Source of the DNA: Bacteroidia bacterium
GTDB lineage: Bacteria; Bacteroidota; Bacteroidia; Flavobacteriales; Flavobacteriaceae
NCBI GenBank assembly: GCA_018679315.1
Contig: JAHHLF010000252.1
Coordinates: 1-21,124, forward strand
DNA length: 21,124 bases
Direction of reading: 5' to 3'
A model generated the notes under the pieces. It made no database searches and was not told the origin of the DNA. It saw only the letters and a list, made by a program, of their open reading frames with translations. Position numbers and translations under genes: made by a program. Below, piece by piece: positions 5,575 to 14,621 of this stretch (position 1 is its first letter; each line of letters begins with the position of its first letter).

Positions 5575-8424
5575 ATGATCAATTTCGAGGAAAACATAGA
5601 AGTTAAAGGCGCTCGCGTACACAATTTAAAGAATATTGATGTTAGTATTCCGCGGGAGAAATTGGTCGTGATCACCGGTTTATCAGGTAGTGGAAAATCT
5701 TCATTGGCATTTGATACGATCTATGCTGAGGGTCAGCGTAGATATATAGAAACCTTTTCGGCATACGCGCGGCAATTTCTAGGCGGATTGGAAAGACCAG
5801 ACGTCGATAAGATCGATGGCTTGTCCCCTGTCATCGCCATTGAACAGAAAACTACTTCCAAATCACCTCGCTCTACGGTTGGTACGATCACAGAGATCTA
5901 TGACTTTTTGCGACTTCTCTTTGCAAGAACAGCAGATGCCTATAGCTATGTGACAGGAAAGAAAATGGTGAGCTATAATGATGAGCAGATCCAGGATCTG
6001 ATCCTGGATTCATATATGGGTAAAAGGATCAATATTCTCTCCCCTGTCATAAGATCCAGAAAAGGCCATTATCGCGAGCTTTTCGAACAAATCGCCAAAC
6101 AAGGCTTTGTGAAAGTGCGCGTGAATGGGGAAATACAGGACCTGGTTAAAGGAATGCGATTGGATCGGTATAAAACCCATGACATTGAAATCGTCATAGA
6201 CAGGTTAGCCATAGACAAAAAGGAAGACATGGTTAAAAGATTGTCTGAATCTATTAAAACAGCCATGTACCACGGCGATAATGTGATAATGGTTTTGGAA
6301 GAAGGGGAATCCATTCCCAGGTACTTTAGCAGGGATTTGATGTGTCCTAGCTCAGGGATCTCCTATCCAAATCCGGAACCCAACACCTTTTCCTTCAATA
6401 GCCCAAAGGGCATGTGTCCTAGCTGTCACGGCTTAGGTCATGTCTTTCAGGTCAATAAATACAAGATCATCCCCAATAAAGATATATCCATTCATGCCGG
6501 AGGTATAGCCCCCTTGGGTGAATTCAAGAAATCCTGGGCATTTAAGCAATTGGAGACGATCGGACAGCGATATAACTTTAGTTTGAATGACCCTATTAGC
6601 AACATTCCTACAGAGGCCATGGAAGTGATCCTGCATGGTGGGGTAGAACAGTTTGAAGTAGATTCAAAATCCTTAGGGGTGACGAGATCCTATAAGATCG
6701 ATTACGAAGGGATCTCCAATTTTATCCAACAGCAATATCAGAATGCAGATTCTACGGCCATTAAACGTTGGGCCAAAGGATATATGGACAAAAAAAACTG
6801 TCCTGAATGCGAGGGCGCCAGGCTGCGCAAAGAATCCCTCTATTTTAAAGTCAACGAGCATAATATTGCGGAGCTGGCGCAAATGGATATCGAAGAATTA
6901 GCCGCATTCTTTGATACCCTGATGGATTCACTGAGCGCTTCACAACAAAAGATCGCTGAAGAAATAATTAAAGAACTTAGTACCCGCATCAAGTTCTTAA
7001 TGGATGTTGGCTTGACCTATTTATCCCTGGACCGAAGTTCGAAATCGCTTTCGGGCGGAGAAGCACAGCGCATTCGTCTGGCCACTCAGATCGGATCCCA
7101 ATTGGTTGGGGTGTTATACATACTGGATGAGCCCAGTATTGGCCTACATCAGCGAGATAATCACCGTCTAATCCAGGCACTTGAAAATTTACGGGATATA
7201 GGGAATTCAGTTATCGTAGTTGAGCATGACAAGGACATGATCCTTCATGCAGATCACATTATTGATATTGGTCCCGAAGCAGGAAAGCATGGAGGAGAGA
7301 TCATATCAGAAGGGGCGCCAAAAATCCTTGCAGATTCGCACACTCTAACAGCCGATTACATTTCGGGCGTCAAAAGCATACCAACACCTCTCAGCAGAAG
7401 AAAAGGTAACGGCAAGAAAATAGTCTTGAGTGGTTGCCGAGGCAATAACCTCAAAAATGTAACCCTGAGGGTGCCTCTTGGTAAGATGATAGGGGTAACT
7501 GGAGTTTCCGGGAGTGGGAAATCATCTCTAATAAATGAAACCCTCTACCCTATTATGAATGCGCATTATTTTAATGGTGTGAAGCAACCCTTGCCTTATG
7601 ATAGGATCAAGGGGTTAGAGCATTTAGACAAAGTGATAGATATAAATCAATCCCCAATCGGACGGACACCAAGATCTAATCCGGCCACGTATACCGGGGT
7701 TTTTAGCGAGATTAGAAACTTGTTCTCAAGGACACCTGAAGCGGCCATCAGAGGTTACAAACCAGGTCGGTTCAGCTTTAATGTCAAAGGGGGTCGATGC
7801 GAGACTTGCCAGGGTGGCGGACTGCGTGTTATTGAAATGAATTTTCTACCTGATGTCTACGTTGAATGCGAAACATGCAATGGAAAACGTTTTAATAGGG
7901 AAACCCTTGAGATCCGTTATAAAGGAAAGTCCATTTCAGATGTACTCGAAATGACGATAGATGAAGCTGTGGATTTCTTTGAAAACATCCCTAAGATCCA
8001 CCGTAAATTGAAAACGATCCAGGATGTTGGGTTAGGGTATATTTGCCTGGGACAACAATCGACTACCTTATCGGGAGGGGAAGCGCAGCGTGTAAAGCTG
8101 GCCACAGAGTTGTCCAAAAGAGATACGGGAAATACCTTTTACATTTTAGACGAACCTACAACGGGCTTGCATTTTGAAGACATACGCGTGCTGATGGAAG
8201 TATTGAATAAATTAGTAGATAAGGGAAACACGGTTTTGATTATTGAGCACAATCTGGATGTTATAAAAATGGTAGATCATATTATAGACATAGGATATGA
8301 AGGCGGAAAAGGCGGTGGAGAGATCGTAGCCGAAGGAGCCCCTGAAAAAATTGCAACAGACGCTAAGAGTTATACAGCTGCATTTATTAAAAAAGAACTA
8401 AAACTCAGTCCGAAAGCTGGGTAA
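5575..8424 (+). CDS. uvrA: Excinuclease ABC subunit A
   Basis: This is a 949-residue UvrA of normal length, the damage-recognition ATPase of nucleotide excision repair, which loads UvrB on damaged DNA. It has two ABC modules: Walker A GLSGSGKSS (35-43) and GVSGSGKSS (643-651), signatures LSGGEAQR (492-499 and 832-839) and Walker B/D-loop ILDEP (516-520 and 857-861). The C-terminal zinc finger is intact (C742, C745, C765, C768). In the first zinc module the tetrad reads C257, S260, C281, C284, so one ligand is Ser (CPSSGIS). I recall a similar reading in other Bacteroidota UvrA proteins, so it is probably lineage-typical. ATG 5575 is chosen over an in-frame TTG at 5554 because that TTG lies in the -7 box and family members begin near MINxEENIEV. 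A LOG-family gene follows after 66 bases. Confidence 0.97.
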   Translation: MINFEENIEVKGARVHNLKNIDVSIPREKLVVITGLSGSGKSSLAFDTIYAEGQRRYIETFSAYARQFLGGLERPDVDKIDGLSPVIAIEQKTTSKSPRSTVGTITEIYDFLRLLFARTADAYSYVTGKKMVSYNDEQIQDLILDSYMGKRINILSPVIRSRKGHYRELFEQIAKQGFVKVRVNGEIQDLVKGMRLDRYKTHDIEIVIDRLAIDKKEDMVKRLSESIKTAMYHGDNVIMVLEEGESIPRYFSRDLMCPSSGISYPNPEPNTFSFNSPKGMCPSCHGLGHVFQVNKYKIIPNKDISIHAGGIAPLGEFKKSWAFKQLETIGQRYNFSLNDPISNIPTEAMEVILHGGVEQFEVDSKSLGVTRSYKIDYEGISNFIQQQYQNADSTAIKRWAKGYMDKKNCPECEGARLRKESLYFKVNEHNIAELAQMDIEELAAFFDTLMDSLSASQQKIAEEIIKELSTRIKFLMDVGLTYLSLDRSSKSLSGGEAQRIRLATQIGSQLVGVLYILDEPSIGLHQRDNHRLIQALENLRDIGNSVIVVEHDKDMILHADHIIDIGPEAGKHGGEIISEGAPKILADSHTLTADYISGVKSIPTPLSRRKGNGKKIVLSGCRGNNLKNVTLRVPLGKMIGVTGVSGSGKSSLINETLYPIMNAHYFNGVKQPLPYDRIKGLEHLDKVIDINQSPIGRTPRSNPATYTGVFSEIRNLFSRTPEAAIRGYKPGRFSFNVKGGRCETCQGGGLRVIEMNFLPDVYVECETCNGKRFNRETLEIRYKGKSISDVLEMTIDEAVDFFENIPKIHRKLKTIQDVGLGYICLGQQSTTLSGGEAQRVKLATELSKRDTGNTFYILDEPTTGLHFEDIRVLMEVLNKLVDKGNTVLIIEHNLDVIKMVDHIIDIGYEGGKGGGEIVAEGAPEKIATDAKSYTAAFIKKELKLSPKAG

Positions 8425-8436
8425 CATATAATTGGG

Positions 8437-8455
8437 CCTTACCTTGCGGGTAGGG
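8437..8455 (+). other. Small hairpin in the uvrA-LOG gap
   Basis: CCTTACC and GGTAGGG can form a 7-base stem with one G-T pair around a 5-base loop. It is followed by AAAAC rather than a T-run, so it is more likely a processing or attenuation element, or chance, than a terminator. Confidence 0.2.
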
Positions 8456-8490
8456 AAAACCGATCCTCAACGGTTAAACATATAAGTACC

Positions 8491-9177
8491 ATGAGAAAAG
8501 AACAACACCACAAAGGTTGGAATGAAATAAAAACCAATGATTCCTGGGCGATCTTCAAGATCATGGGAGAATTTGTAAGCGGTTTTGAAAAAATGAGTGA
8601 AATTGGCCCCTGCGTGTCTGTTTTCGGCTCGGCCAGGACACAGGCTGATACAAAATATTACGACTTAACCGTATCTATAGCGAAGAAGATCTCGGAAGCG
8701 GGTTATGGCGTAATTACCGGTGGTGGCCCGGGTATTATGGAGGCTGGAAATAGAGGGGCACACCTGGCAGGTGGGACTTCTGTGGGATTAAATATAGACC
8801 TCCCATTTGAACAACATGACAATCCATATATAGATGATGATAAAAGCCTGGACTTTGATTATTTCTTTGTCAGAAAGGTAATGTTTGTAAAATATTCACA
8901 AGGCTTTGTCGTCTTACCAGGCGGATTTGGAACATTAGATGAATTATTTGAAGCGATCACCTTGATCCAAACCAATAAGATCGGCAAGTTTCCAATTATC
9001 CTGGTTGGAACCGATTTCTGGTCTGGCCTCATTGATTGGATCAAGACAACCATGCTAAATGCAGGGAATGTTAGTGCAACTGATCTGGACTTGATCCATA
9101 TTGTAGATACAGAAGATGAAGTAGTCTCCTTGATCGACACCTTCTATAAAGGTCGTATGCTGAGTCCGAATTTCTAA
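8491..9177 (+). CDS. LOG-family (TIGR00730) nucleotide 5'-monophosphate phosphoribohydrolase
   Basis: This 228-residue cytoplasmic protein has a Rossmann fold and the LOG signatures. These are VSVFGSART (42-50), GYGVITGGGPGIMEAGNRGA (71-90), the R128/K129 pair in FVRKVMF, and the catalytic/nucleotide-binding motif PGGFGTLDE (143-151). Family members hydrolyse nucleoside 5'-monophosphates to base plus ribose-5-phosphate. Plant and some bacterial members release cytokinins, and older annotation calls them lysine decarboxylases, which is wrong for this motif set. The physiological substrate here is unknown. The gene lies 66 bases after uvrA and 6 bases before the next gene, consistent with one transcript. 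A role in nucleotide salvage beside excision repair is possible but unproven. Confidence 0.9.
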   Translation: MRKEQHHKGWNEIKTNDSWAIFKIMGEFVSGFEKMSEIGPCVSVFGSARTQADTKYYDLTVSIAKKISEAGYGVITGGGPGIMEAGNRGAHLAGGTSVGLNIDLPFEQHDNPYIDDDKSLDFDYFFVRKVMFVKYSQGFVVLPGGFGTLDELFEAITLIQTNKIGKFPIILVGTDFWSGLIDWIKTTMLNAGNVSATDLDLIHIVDTEDEVVSLIDTFYKGRMLSPNF

Positions 9178-9183
9178 TCTTTT

Positions 9184-12015
9184 ATGCGTATCGGGAAGTT
9201 AAGTAAACTCACTGCTATTATATTGATATTGCTGCAAGCAAGCACCTTACTTGCACAGCATCAAAATAATATAAAGGCTGTTTTGGACCCGGAAACCAAA
9301 GAACTGGAGATCCAGCAGGAATTCTATTATTCCAATTCTTCTACAGATACACTTCAACTTCTTTATTTTAATGATTGGGCGCATGCCTATTCAGATAAAA
9401 ACACCGCACTAGCCCAGCGCTTTGCCCAAGACTTCAAGAAAAGCCTGCACCTGGCCAAGCGAGATGAAAGGGGTTTTACTGAAATACTATCCGTAATAGA
9501 CGAAGACTACCGGACTGTAGACTGGGTACGTACAGTAGGCAAGGACATATTAAAATTTTCACTTAACAATCCCCTATTCCCGGGACAACGAATAAGGATT
9601 GTCATAACCTATCGGGTTAAATTACCACCAACCCGGTACACCGGATATGGATATGATCCGCTTGGTGGCTATTATTTAAAGGCTTGGTATTTAACCCCGG
9701 CGGTATATAATGGGGAGTGGCAGTTGTATTCCAATAAAAATCTCGAAGACCTCCATACGGGCAATACAGATACTTCGATAGAATTTACCTACCCCGAATA
9801 TTTATTCCTCGGAACGAATTTTAATGAAGTGAATATCTCCACACTTACAACGAGCAACTATGCCACACTCATAGGAAACAATCGAAAAAGCTGTGATATC
9901 ATCCTCAATGCGACCCGAAAGTTTGTTACCCACGTCACTGAGCAACAGGTAATTGTCACAGATATCAATTCTACCAGGTATGATCTCATTTCCCAGGGCC
10001 TATCTATCAGTCGGATCACTGAATTCATTCATGATAATCTAGGTGAGTTTCCCTATGAACAACTGCTGGTTAGTGAAATAGATTTTAATAAAAATCCGCT
10101 TTATGGCCTAAATCAACTCCCCACATTTGTAAGACCATACGGGGCTCAGTTTCAATTCGAAATGAAATTTCTGAAGACGGCGCTGCGCAGTTTTATGAGG
10201 GAAACCATATTTCTCAATCCAAGAAAGGAACAATGGATCACAGATGCCATTGTCAATTACCTGATGATCACATTCGTGGAAAAATACTATCCTAAGCAAA
10301 AGCTATTAGGAAAATTATCCAATATCTGGGGTGTGCGCAATTTCCACCTTGCCCAGATGTCGTTCAACGAGCAGTATCCCATGCTCCATATGCTTTCGGC
10401 CCGAAAGAACCTGGACCAACCGCTAACGACGCCCAATGATTCACTGATCAAGTTCAACCAAAAGATCGCTAATACCTACAAAGCGGGATTAGGTCTGGCC
10501 TACCTGGCAGACTATATTGGCAAGGAAGCGGTAGATAGGGGCGTAAAATCATTCTATCAATCATATAAGTTACAGCCTGTTACTACCGAGAACTTCGAAC
10601 GAATCATGAAAATGAATTCCTCCCGGGATATTGACTGGTTCTTCAAGACCTATGTGCGTACGAATAAGCGAATTGATTTTAAGATCAAAGACATTGAAAA
10701 GACAGAAGATTCCTTGTTTGTCACGCTAAAGAATAAAACAGGTACAAATGTACCCATATCACTGTTCGGAATAAGAAACGATTCCATTCGATCAGAATAT
10801 TGGTTTGAAAACATAATAGGAGAAAAAAAGATTCGTATTCCAAGATTAGACGAAGATCGACTTGTTTTAAATTATGATCAAAAGATCCCTGAATTCAATC
10901 AGCGCGATAATTGGAAATCTCTGAATGGCTTTTTCTCTTCCAACAAGAAATTAAAACTACAATTCCTAAAAGACGCTGAAAACCCGTATGTAAATCAGGT
11001 ATTCTATATGCCCGTACTTGGATTTAATGTATACGACGGACTCACCCCGGGGATGCGGTTTACCAACAAAACGTTGCTGGAACGCCCATTTATTTTTGAT
11101 TTTGCACCTTCTTATGCCTTGCTTGAAAATAGTATGGTAGGTTATGGGAAACTAAATTATCGCAACTACCACGGCACAAGTGGAATGTATGTCACGAATT
11201 ACGCTAATAGGGGCTCGTCCTACCATTTTCAAACAAATTCCAGATACAGCACTTTAACACCGTCCATAGGATTTGGCTGGAGGAACGATGATCTGATCAG
11301 TAATAAGCGGCAAACATTGGTTTTCAGGCATGTGAATGTATTTAGAACCATCGATCCTGCATTGGGTGATCTGGAAACCGATCCTGATTATAGTGTTTTC
11401 AATGTCAGGTTCAACAGGTACAATAATCATATTATAAACTTCTCTTCCTGGTTCCTCGATGCCCAGCATTCCAGTGAGTTCACCAAACTCTCGTTTAATT
11501 GGGAGATCAGAAAATTATTCCAAAATAACAGGCAATTGAATCTGAGATTATTCTTTGGAAAGTTTTTCAGGAATAAGACGGGTTCTGATTTCTTCAGCTT
11601 TGCTCTGGACAGGCCGACAGACTATTTGTTCGATTATAATTACCTGGGGCGTTCAGAAGATTCCGGCTTGGTCAGTCAGCAGATCATTATTGCAGAAGGA
11701 GGGTTTAAATCAAAACTTCCGGATCCCTTTTCCAATGATTGGATGGCCACAACAAATGCCAGTATTAACTTATGGCGATGGATCGAAGTATACGGAGATC
11801 TAGGCCTGATAAACACACGAGAACAACCCACACGCTTCGTCTATGATTCAGGAATTAGGCTCAATTTGGTGACTGATTATTTTGAACTTTATTTCCCGGT
11901 ATATTCCAATAACGGCTGGGAAATATCAGAACCCAACTATGAGGAAAAGATCCGGTTCATAGTTACCTTAAGTCCTAAAACTCTTATAGGTTTATTCAAT
12001 AGGAAGTGGTTCTAA
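9184..12015 (+). CDS. M1-like pseudo-metallopeptidase fused to a predicted outer-membrane beta-barrel
   Basis: This is a 943-residue exported protein with a signal peptide (1-24, ending LLAQ). Residues about 28-490 look like an M1 (gluzincin) aminopeptidase: an N-terminal beta-domain with YLKAWYLTPAVYNGEWQLY (164-182), a central catalytic-like region (about 275-365) and a helical tail ending DIDWFFKTYVRT (482-493). The zinc site is missing. Where HEXXH is expected the sequence reads FLKTALRSFM (329-338), and where the third Glu ligand is expected it reads WITDAIVNYL (351-360). About 496-580 is an Ig-like beta domain. Residues about 600-943 are strand-rich with alternating aromatics and a terminal Phe (GLFNRKWF), as in outer-membrane barrels. 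Probably a non-catalytic envelope protein; its role is unknown. It is the third gene of the uvrA-LOG string (6-base gap), and a hairpin follows its stop. Confidence 0.75.
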   Translation: MRIGKLSKLTAIILILLQASTLLAQHQNNIKAVLDPETKELEIQQEFYYSNSSTDTLQLLYFNDWAHAYSDKNTALAQRFAQDFKKSLHLAKRDERGFTEILSVIDEDYRTVDWVRTVGKDILKFSLNNPLFPGQRIRIVITYRVKLPPTRYTGYGYDPLGGYYLKAWYLTPAVYNGEWQLYSNKNLEDLHTGNTDTSIEFTYPEYLFLGTNFNEVNISTLTTSNYATLIGNNRKSCDIILNATRKFVTHVTEQQVIVTDINSTRYDLISQGLSISRITEFIHDNLGEFPYEQLLVSEIDFNKNPLYGLNQLPTFVRPYGAQFQFEMKFLKTALRSFMRETIFLNPRKEQWITDAIVNYLMITFVEKYYPKQKLLGKLSNIWGVRNFHLAQMSFNEQYPMLHMLSARKNLDQPLTTPNDSLIKFNQKIANTYKAGLGLAYLADYIGKEAVDRGVKSFYQSYKLQPVTTENFERIMKMNSSRDIDWFFKTYVRTNKRIDFKIKDIEKTEDSLFVTLKNKTGTNVPISLFGIRNDSIRSEYWFENIIGEKKIRIPRLDEDRLVLNYDQKIPEFNQRDNWKSLNGFFSSNKKLKLQFLKDAENPYVNQVFYMPVLGFNVYDGLTPGMRFTNKTLLERPFIFDFAPSYALLENSMVGYGKLNYRNYHGTSGMYVTNYANRGSSYHFQTNSRYSTLTPSIGFGWRNDDLISNKRQTLVFRHVNVFRTIDPALGDLETDPDYSVFNVRFNRYNNHIINFSSWFLDAQHSSEFTKLSFNWEIRKLFQNNRQLNLRLFFGKFFRNKTGSDFFSFALDRPTDYLFDYNYLGRSEDSGLVSQQIIIAEGGFKSKLPDPFSNDWMATTNASINLWRWIEVYGDLGLINTREQPTRFVYDSGIRLNLVTDYFELYFPVYSNNGWEISEPNYEEKIRFIVTLSPKTLIGLFNRKWF

Positions 12016-12016
12016 T

Positions 12017-12051
12017 CATTGAATAAAAATTAATAAAACTTTTATTCATTG
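12017..12051 (+). terminator. AT-rich hairpin terminator candidate after the M1-like gene
   Basis: CATTGAATAAAA (12017-12028) and TTTTATTCATTG (12040-12051) pair over 12 bases with one mismatch around an 11-base loop. It begins two bases after the stop codon. There is no strict T-run beyond it, though the following 30 bases are A/T-rich. It plausibly ends the uvrA-LOG-M1 transcript. Confidence 0.45.
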
Positions 12052-12124
12052 CGAATCTTTCAAAAAAACTATTCTTTTCTACAGTTTGATTAAACTATTA
12101 TCATCTTTTTAAGATAATTCGTCA

Positions 12125-12155
12125 TTGCATTATCGCCTCAGTTTTGATACATTTG
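12125..12155 (+). promoter_or_regulatory. Promoter of the fused E1 dehydrogenase gene
   Basis: TTG (12125-12127), 20 bases, then TACATTTG (12148-12155): both boxes and the spacing fit the Bacteroidota consensus TTG-N(about 20)-TAnnTTTG. The start codon follows 19 bases after the -7 box, giving a short leader. Confidence 0.65.
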
Positions 12156-12174
12156 CAACAAAGCCTACACCCAA

Positions 12175-14586
12175 ATGAAAGCAGACTTAGACCCTAGTAA
12201 AGAGATCACCTTCCAGGATTTTAGGGAGCAGATCATGAGGGATTATTCAGTGGCCGTAAGAAGTCGCGAATGCAGTCTGCTTGGCCGAAGGGAAGTACTC
12301 ACAGGGAAAGCAAAGTTTGGGATTTTCGGAGATGGAAAGGAATTACCCCAACTAGCCATGGCGCGTTCCTTCAGTGATGGAGATTTCCGAAGCGGGTATT
12401 ACCGCGATCAGACTTTTATGATGGCACTTGGCCTCTTGACTCCTAAAGATTTCTTTCACGGTCTTTATGCGACTACAGACCTGGCCCTGGAACCCATGAG
12501 TGCGGGAAGACAGATGGGCGGGCATTTTGGCACCTATAGTCTTGATGAAAAAGGTAACTGGAAAGACCTTACTCAACAAAAAAACAGCAGTGCAGATGTT
12601 TCGCCAACAGCATCCCAGATGCCCAGGTTGTTAGGTCTGGCACAGGCCTCAAAAATATATCGCAATGTAAAAGAGATACCGCAATCCAAATTCTCTGATA
12701 ATGGAAATGAAGTTGCCTGGGGTACAATCGGTAATGCAAGCACCAGTGAAGGTTCATTTTTTGAAACCATAAACGCAGCCGGTGTGCTGCAAGTACCTAT
12801 GGTAATTAGTGTTTGGGACGATGCCTATGGCATATCCGTTCCTGCTAAATTTCAAACGACCAAAGAAGACATTTCTGAAATTCTGAGTGGGTTTCAACGT
12901 ACCCCCGATTCTCTCGGTTATGAGATTATAAAAGTCCATGGTTGGGATTATACAGGTTTGATCCATGCTTATGAGAATGCAGCTGACATAGCACGTGTAG
13001 AACATGTACCTGTGCTGATCCACGTAATAGAGCTCACACAACCGCAAGGACACTCAACCTCTGGGTCACACGAAAGATACAAGAGTGAAGAGCGATTAAA
13101 GTGGGAAAAGGAACACGACTGCAATTTGAAGTTCAAAAATTGGATCCTCGAAAATAAGATTGCCACGGAGGAAGAATTGGAAGGACTCGCAAAAGATATT
13201 AAAAAAGAAGTAAGGCTTGCCAAGAGAGAAGCCTGGAGCGAGTTTTTGGAACCTCAGAATATTGCTAAGAAAGAACTTGTTTCCTTACTTGATTCAATAG
13301 CAGAAGAAAGTAGTAATCGGGTTCATCTCACCCGGATTAAAAACGACATCATCGCAATTGATGAAGCCTCTAAAAAGGATATCGCATCAAATGCGCGGAA
13401 AGCATTGAGATTTGTTTTGGGCGATACCAGTCCGTCCATAGTCGCTCTACGCGATTGGATCGACACCTATTTAGAAACTGAACAGCAGCATTATAGCGAT
13501 CATCTATATAGTGAATTTGATGCTAACGCAACCTTGATCGAAGAAGTCCCCCCAATCTATACTGCTGAACCGGAATGGGTAGATGGCCGGGTCATCCTTA
13601 GAGATAACTTTGATCAGATGCTCGGGTCGCATTCCAAAGTGGTTATTTTTGGTGAAGACAGCGGGGCTATAGGCGATGTAAACCAAGGCCTGGAAGGCTT
13701 ACAAAAGAAGTATGGAGCGTACAGGGTCTCTGACACAGGTATACGAGAAGCTACTATAATTGGGCAAGGTGTTGGATTGGCAATGCGCGGACTCCGCCCA
13801 ATTGCAGAAATACAATACCTGGATTATCTGCTGTATGCCATACAAGTACTTGCGGATGATTTAGCCACCTTGCTATACAGGACGGTTGGTAAACAGAAAG
13901 CGCCATTAATAGTCAGGACACGGGGACATAGGCTTGAAGGTATATGGCATTCAGGCTCCCAAATGGGCGGATTGATACACTTGCTGAGAGGCATGTATAT
14001 CCTGGTTCCAAGGAATATGACCAAGGCAGCCGGATTTTATAACACCTTGCTAAAGTCTGATGAACCTGCTCTGGTCATTGAATGCCTGAATGGCTATAGG
14101 TTAAAGGAGGCAATCCCTCAAAATTTACCTGAAATCTGTACGCCTATCGGTCTTGTAGAAACAGTTAAAGAAGGCACAGATATCACCTTGTTATCCTACG
14201 GTTCCACCTTGAGAATTGTGCAACAAGTAGCAGAAGATCTAATGGAAATAGGCATAAATGCTGAAGTGATCGATGCACAATCCCTCTTACCATTTGATCT
14301 TGGTCATGATACTGTCAAGAGCTTGAAGAAAACGAACAGATTACTGATAATTGACGAAGATGTACCGGGTGGTTGTTCAGCTTATTTACTGCAACATATC
14401 CAGGAAGTCCAGGGAGGATTTGAATATTTGGATTGTCCCCCTGAAACACTAACGGCCAAAGCACACAGGCCAGCATATGGCACAGATGGAGATTATTTCT
14501 CCAAGCCCAATGCAGAAGATATCTTTGAAAGAGTGTACCGGATCATGCATGAAAGTAATCCCACAGATTATCCCGAACTGCGATAA
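12175..14586 (+). CDS. Fused alpha/beta E1 of a 2-oxoacid dehydrogenase (probably branched-chain type)
   Basis: This 803-residue thiamine-diphosphate enzyme joins E1-alpha (about 1-400) and E1-beta (about 465-790) in one chain, as in Bacteroidota. It decarboxylates a 2-oxoacid and passes the acyl group to lipoyl E2; E2 and E3 are not in the window. Alpha part: YYRDQTFMMALG (75-86) and MGGHFGTYS (114-122). Its TPP/Mg region reads GNASTSEG (186-193) and WDDAYGIS (214-221) in place of the usual GDGATSEG and NN. Beta part: VVIFGEDSG (489-497), the cofactor-activating Glu in DTGIREATIIGQG (520-532, E525), GHRLEGIWHS (584-593) and LLSYGS. Branched-chain 2-oxoacids are the likely substrates by family, but pyruvate or another oxoacid cannot be excluded. 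It has its own promoter and converges with the M16 gene 35 bases on. Confidence 0.88.
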   Translation: MKADLDPSKEITFQDFREQIMRDYSVAVRSRECSLLGRREVLTGKAKFGIFGDGKELPQLAMARSFSDGDFRSGYYRDQTFMMALGLLTPKDFFHGLYATTDLALEPMSAGRQMGGHFGTYSLDEKGNWKDLTQQKNSSADVSPTASQMPRLLGLAQASKIYRNVKEIPQSKFSDNGNEVAWGTIGNASTSEGSFFETINAAGVLQVPMVISVWDDAYGISVPAKFQTTKEDISEILSGFQRTPDSLGYEIIKVHGWDYTGLIHAYENAADIARVEHVPVLIHVIELTQPQGHSTSGSHERYKSEERLKWEKEHDCNLKFKNWILENKIATEEELEGLAKDIKKEVRLAKREAWSEFLEPQNIAKKELVSLLDSIAEESSNRVHLTRIKNDIIAIDEASKKDIASNARKALRFVLGDTSPSIVALRDWIDTYLETEQQHYSDHLYSEFDANATLIEEVPPIYTAEPEWVDGRVILRDNFDQMLGSHSKVVIFGEDSGAIGDVNQGLEGLQKKYGAYRVSDTGIREATIIGQGVGLAMRGLRPIAEIQYLDYLLYAIQVLADDLATLLYRTVGKQKAPLIVRTRGHRLEGIWHSGSQMGGLIHLLRGMYILVPRNMTKAAGFYNTLLKSDEPALVIECLNGYRLKEAIPQNLPEICTPIGLVETVKEGTDITLLSYGSTLRIVQQVAEDLMEIGINAEVIDAQSLLPFDLGHDTVKSLKKTNRLLIIDEDVPGGCSAYLLQHIQEVQGGFEYLDCPPETLTAKAHRPAYGTDGDYFSKPNAEDIFERVYRIMHESNPTDYPELR

Positions 14587-14621
14587 TCCGAAACAATCTG
14601 TAGGTTCACCCTATTATTTGC

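Noticed and set aside
12095..12122. ATTATC/GATAAT inverted repeat before the E1 promoter
   Set aside because: A 6-base arm in very A/T-rich sequence is expected by chance and no regulator is implied.
14587..14621. Bidirectional terminator between the E1 and M16 genes
   Set aside because: I looked for a stem-loop with a T-run in this 35-base convergent gap and found none convincing.
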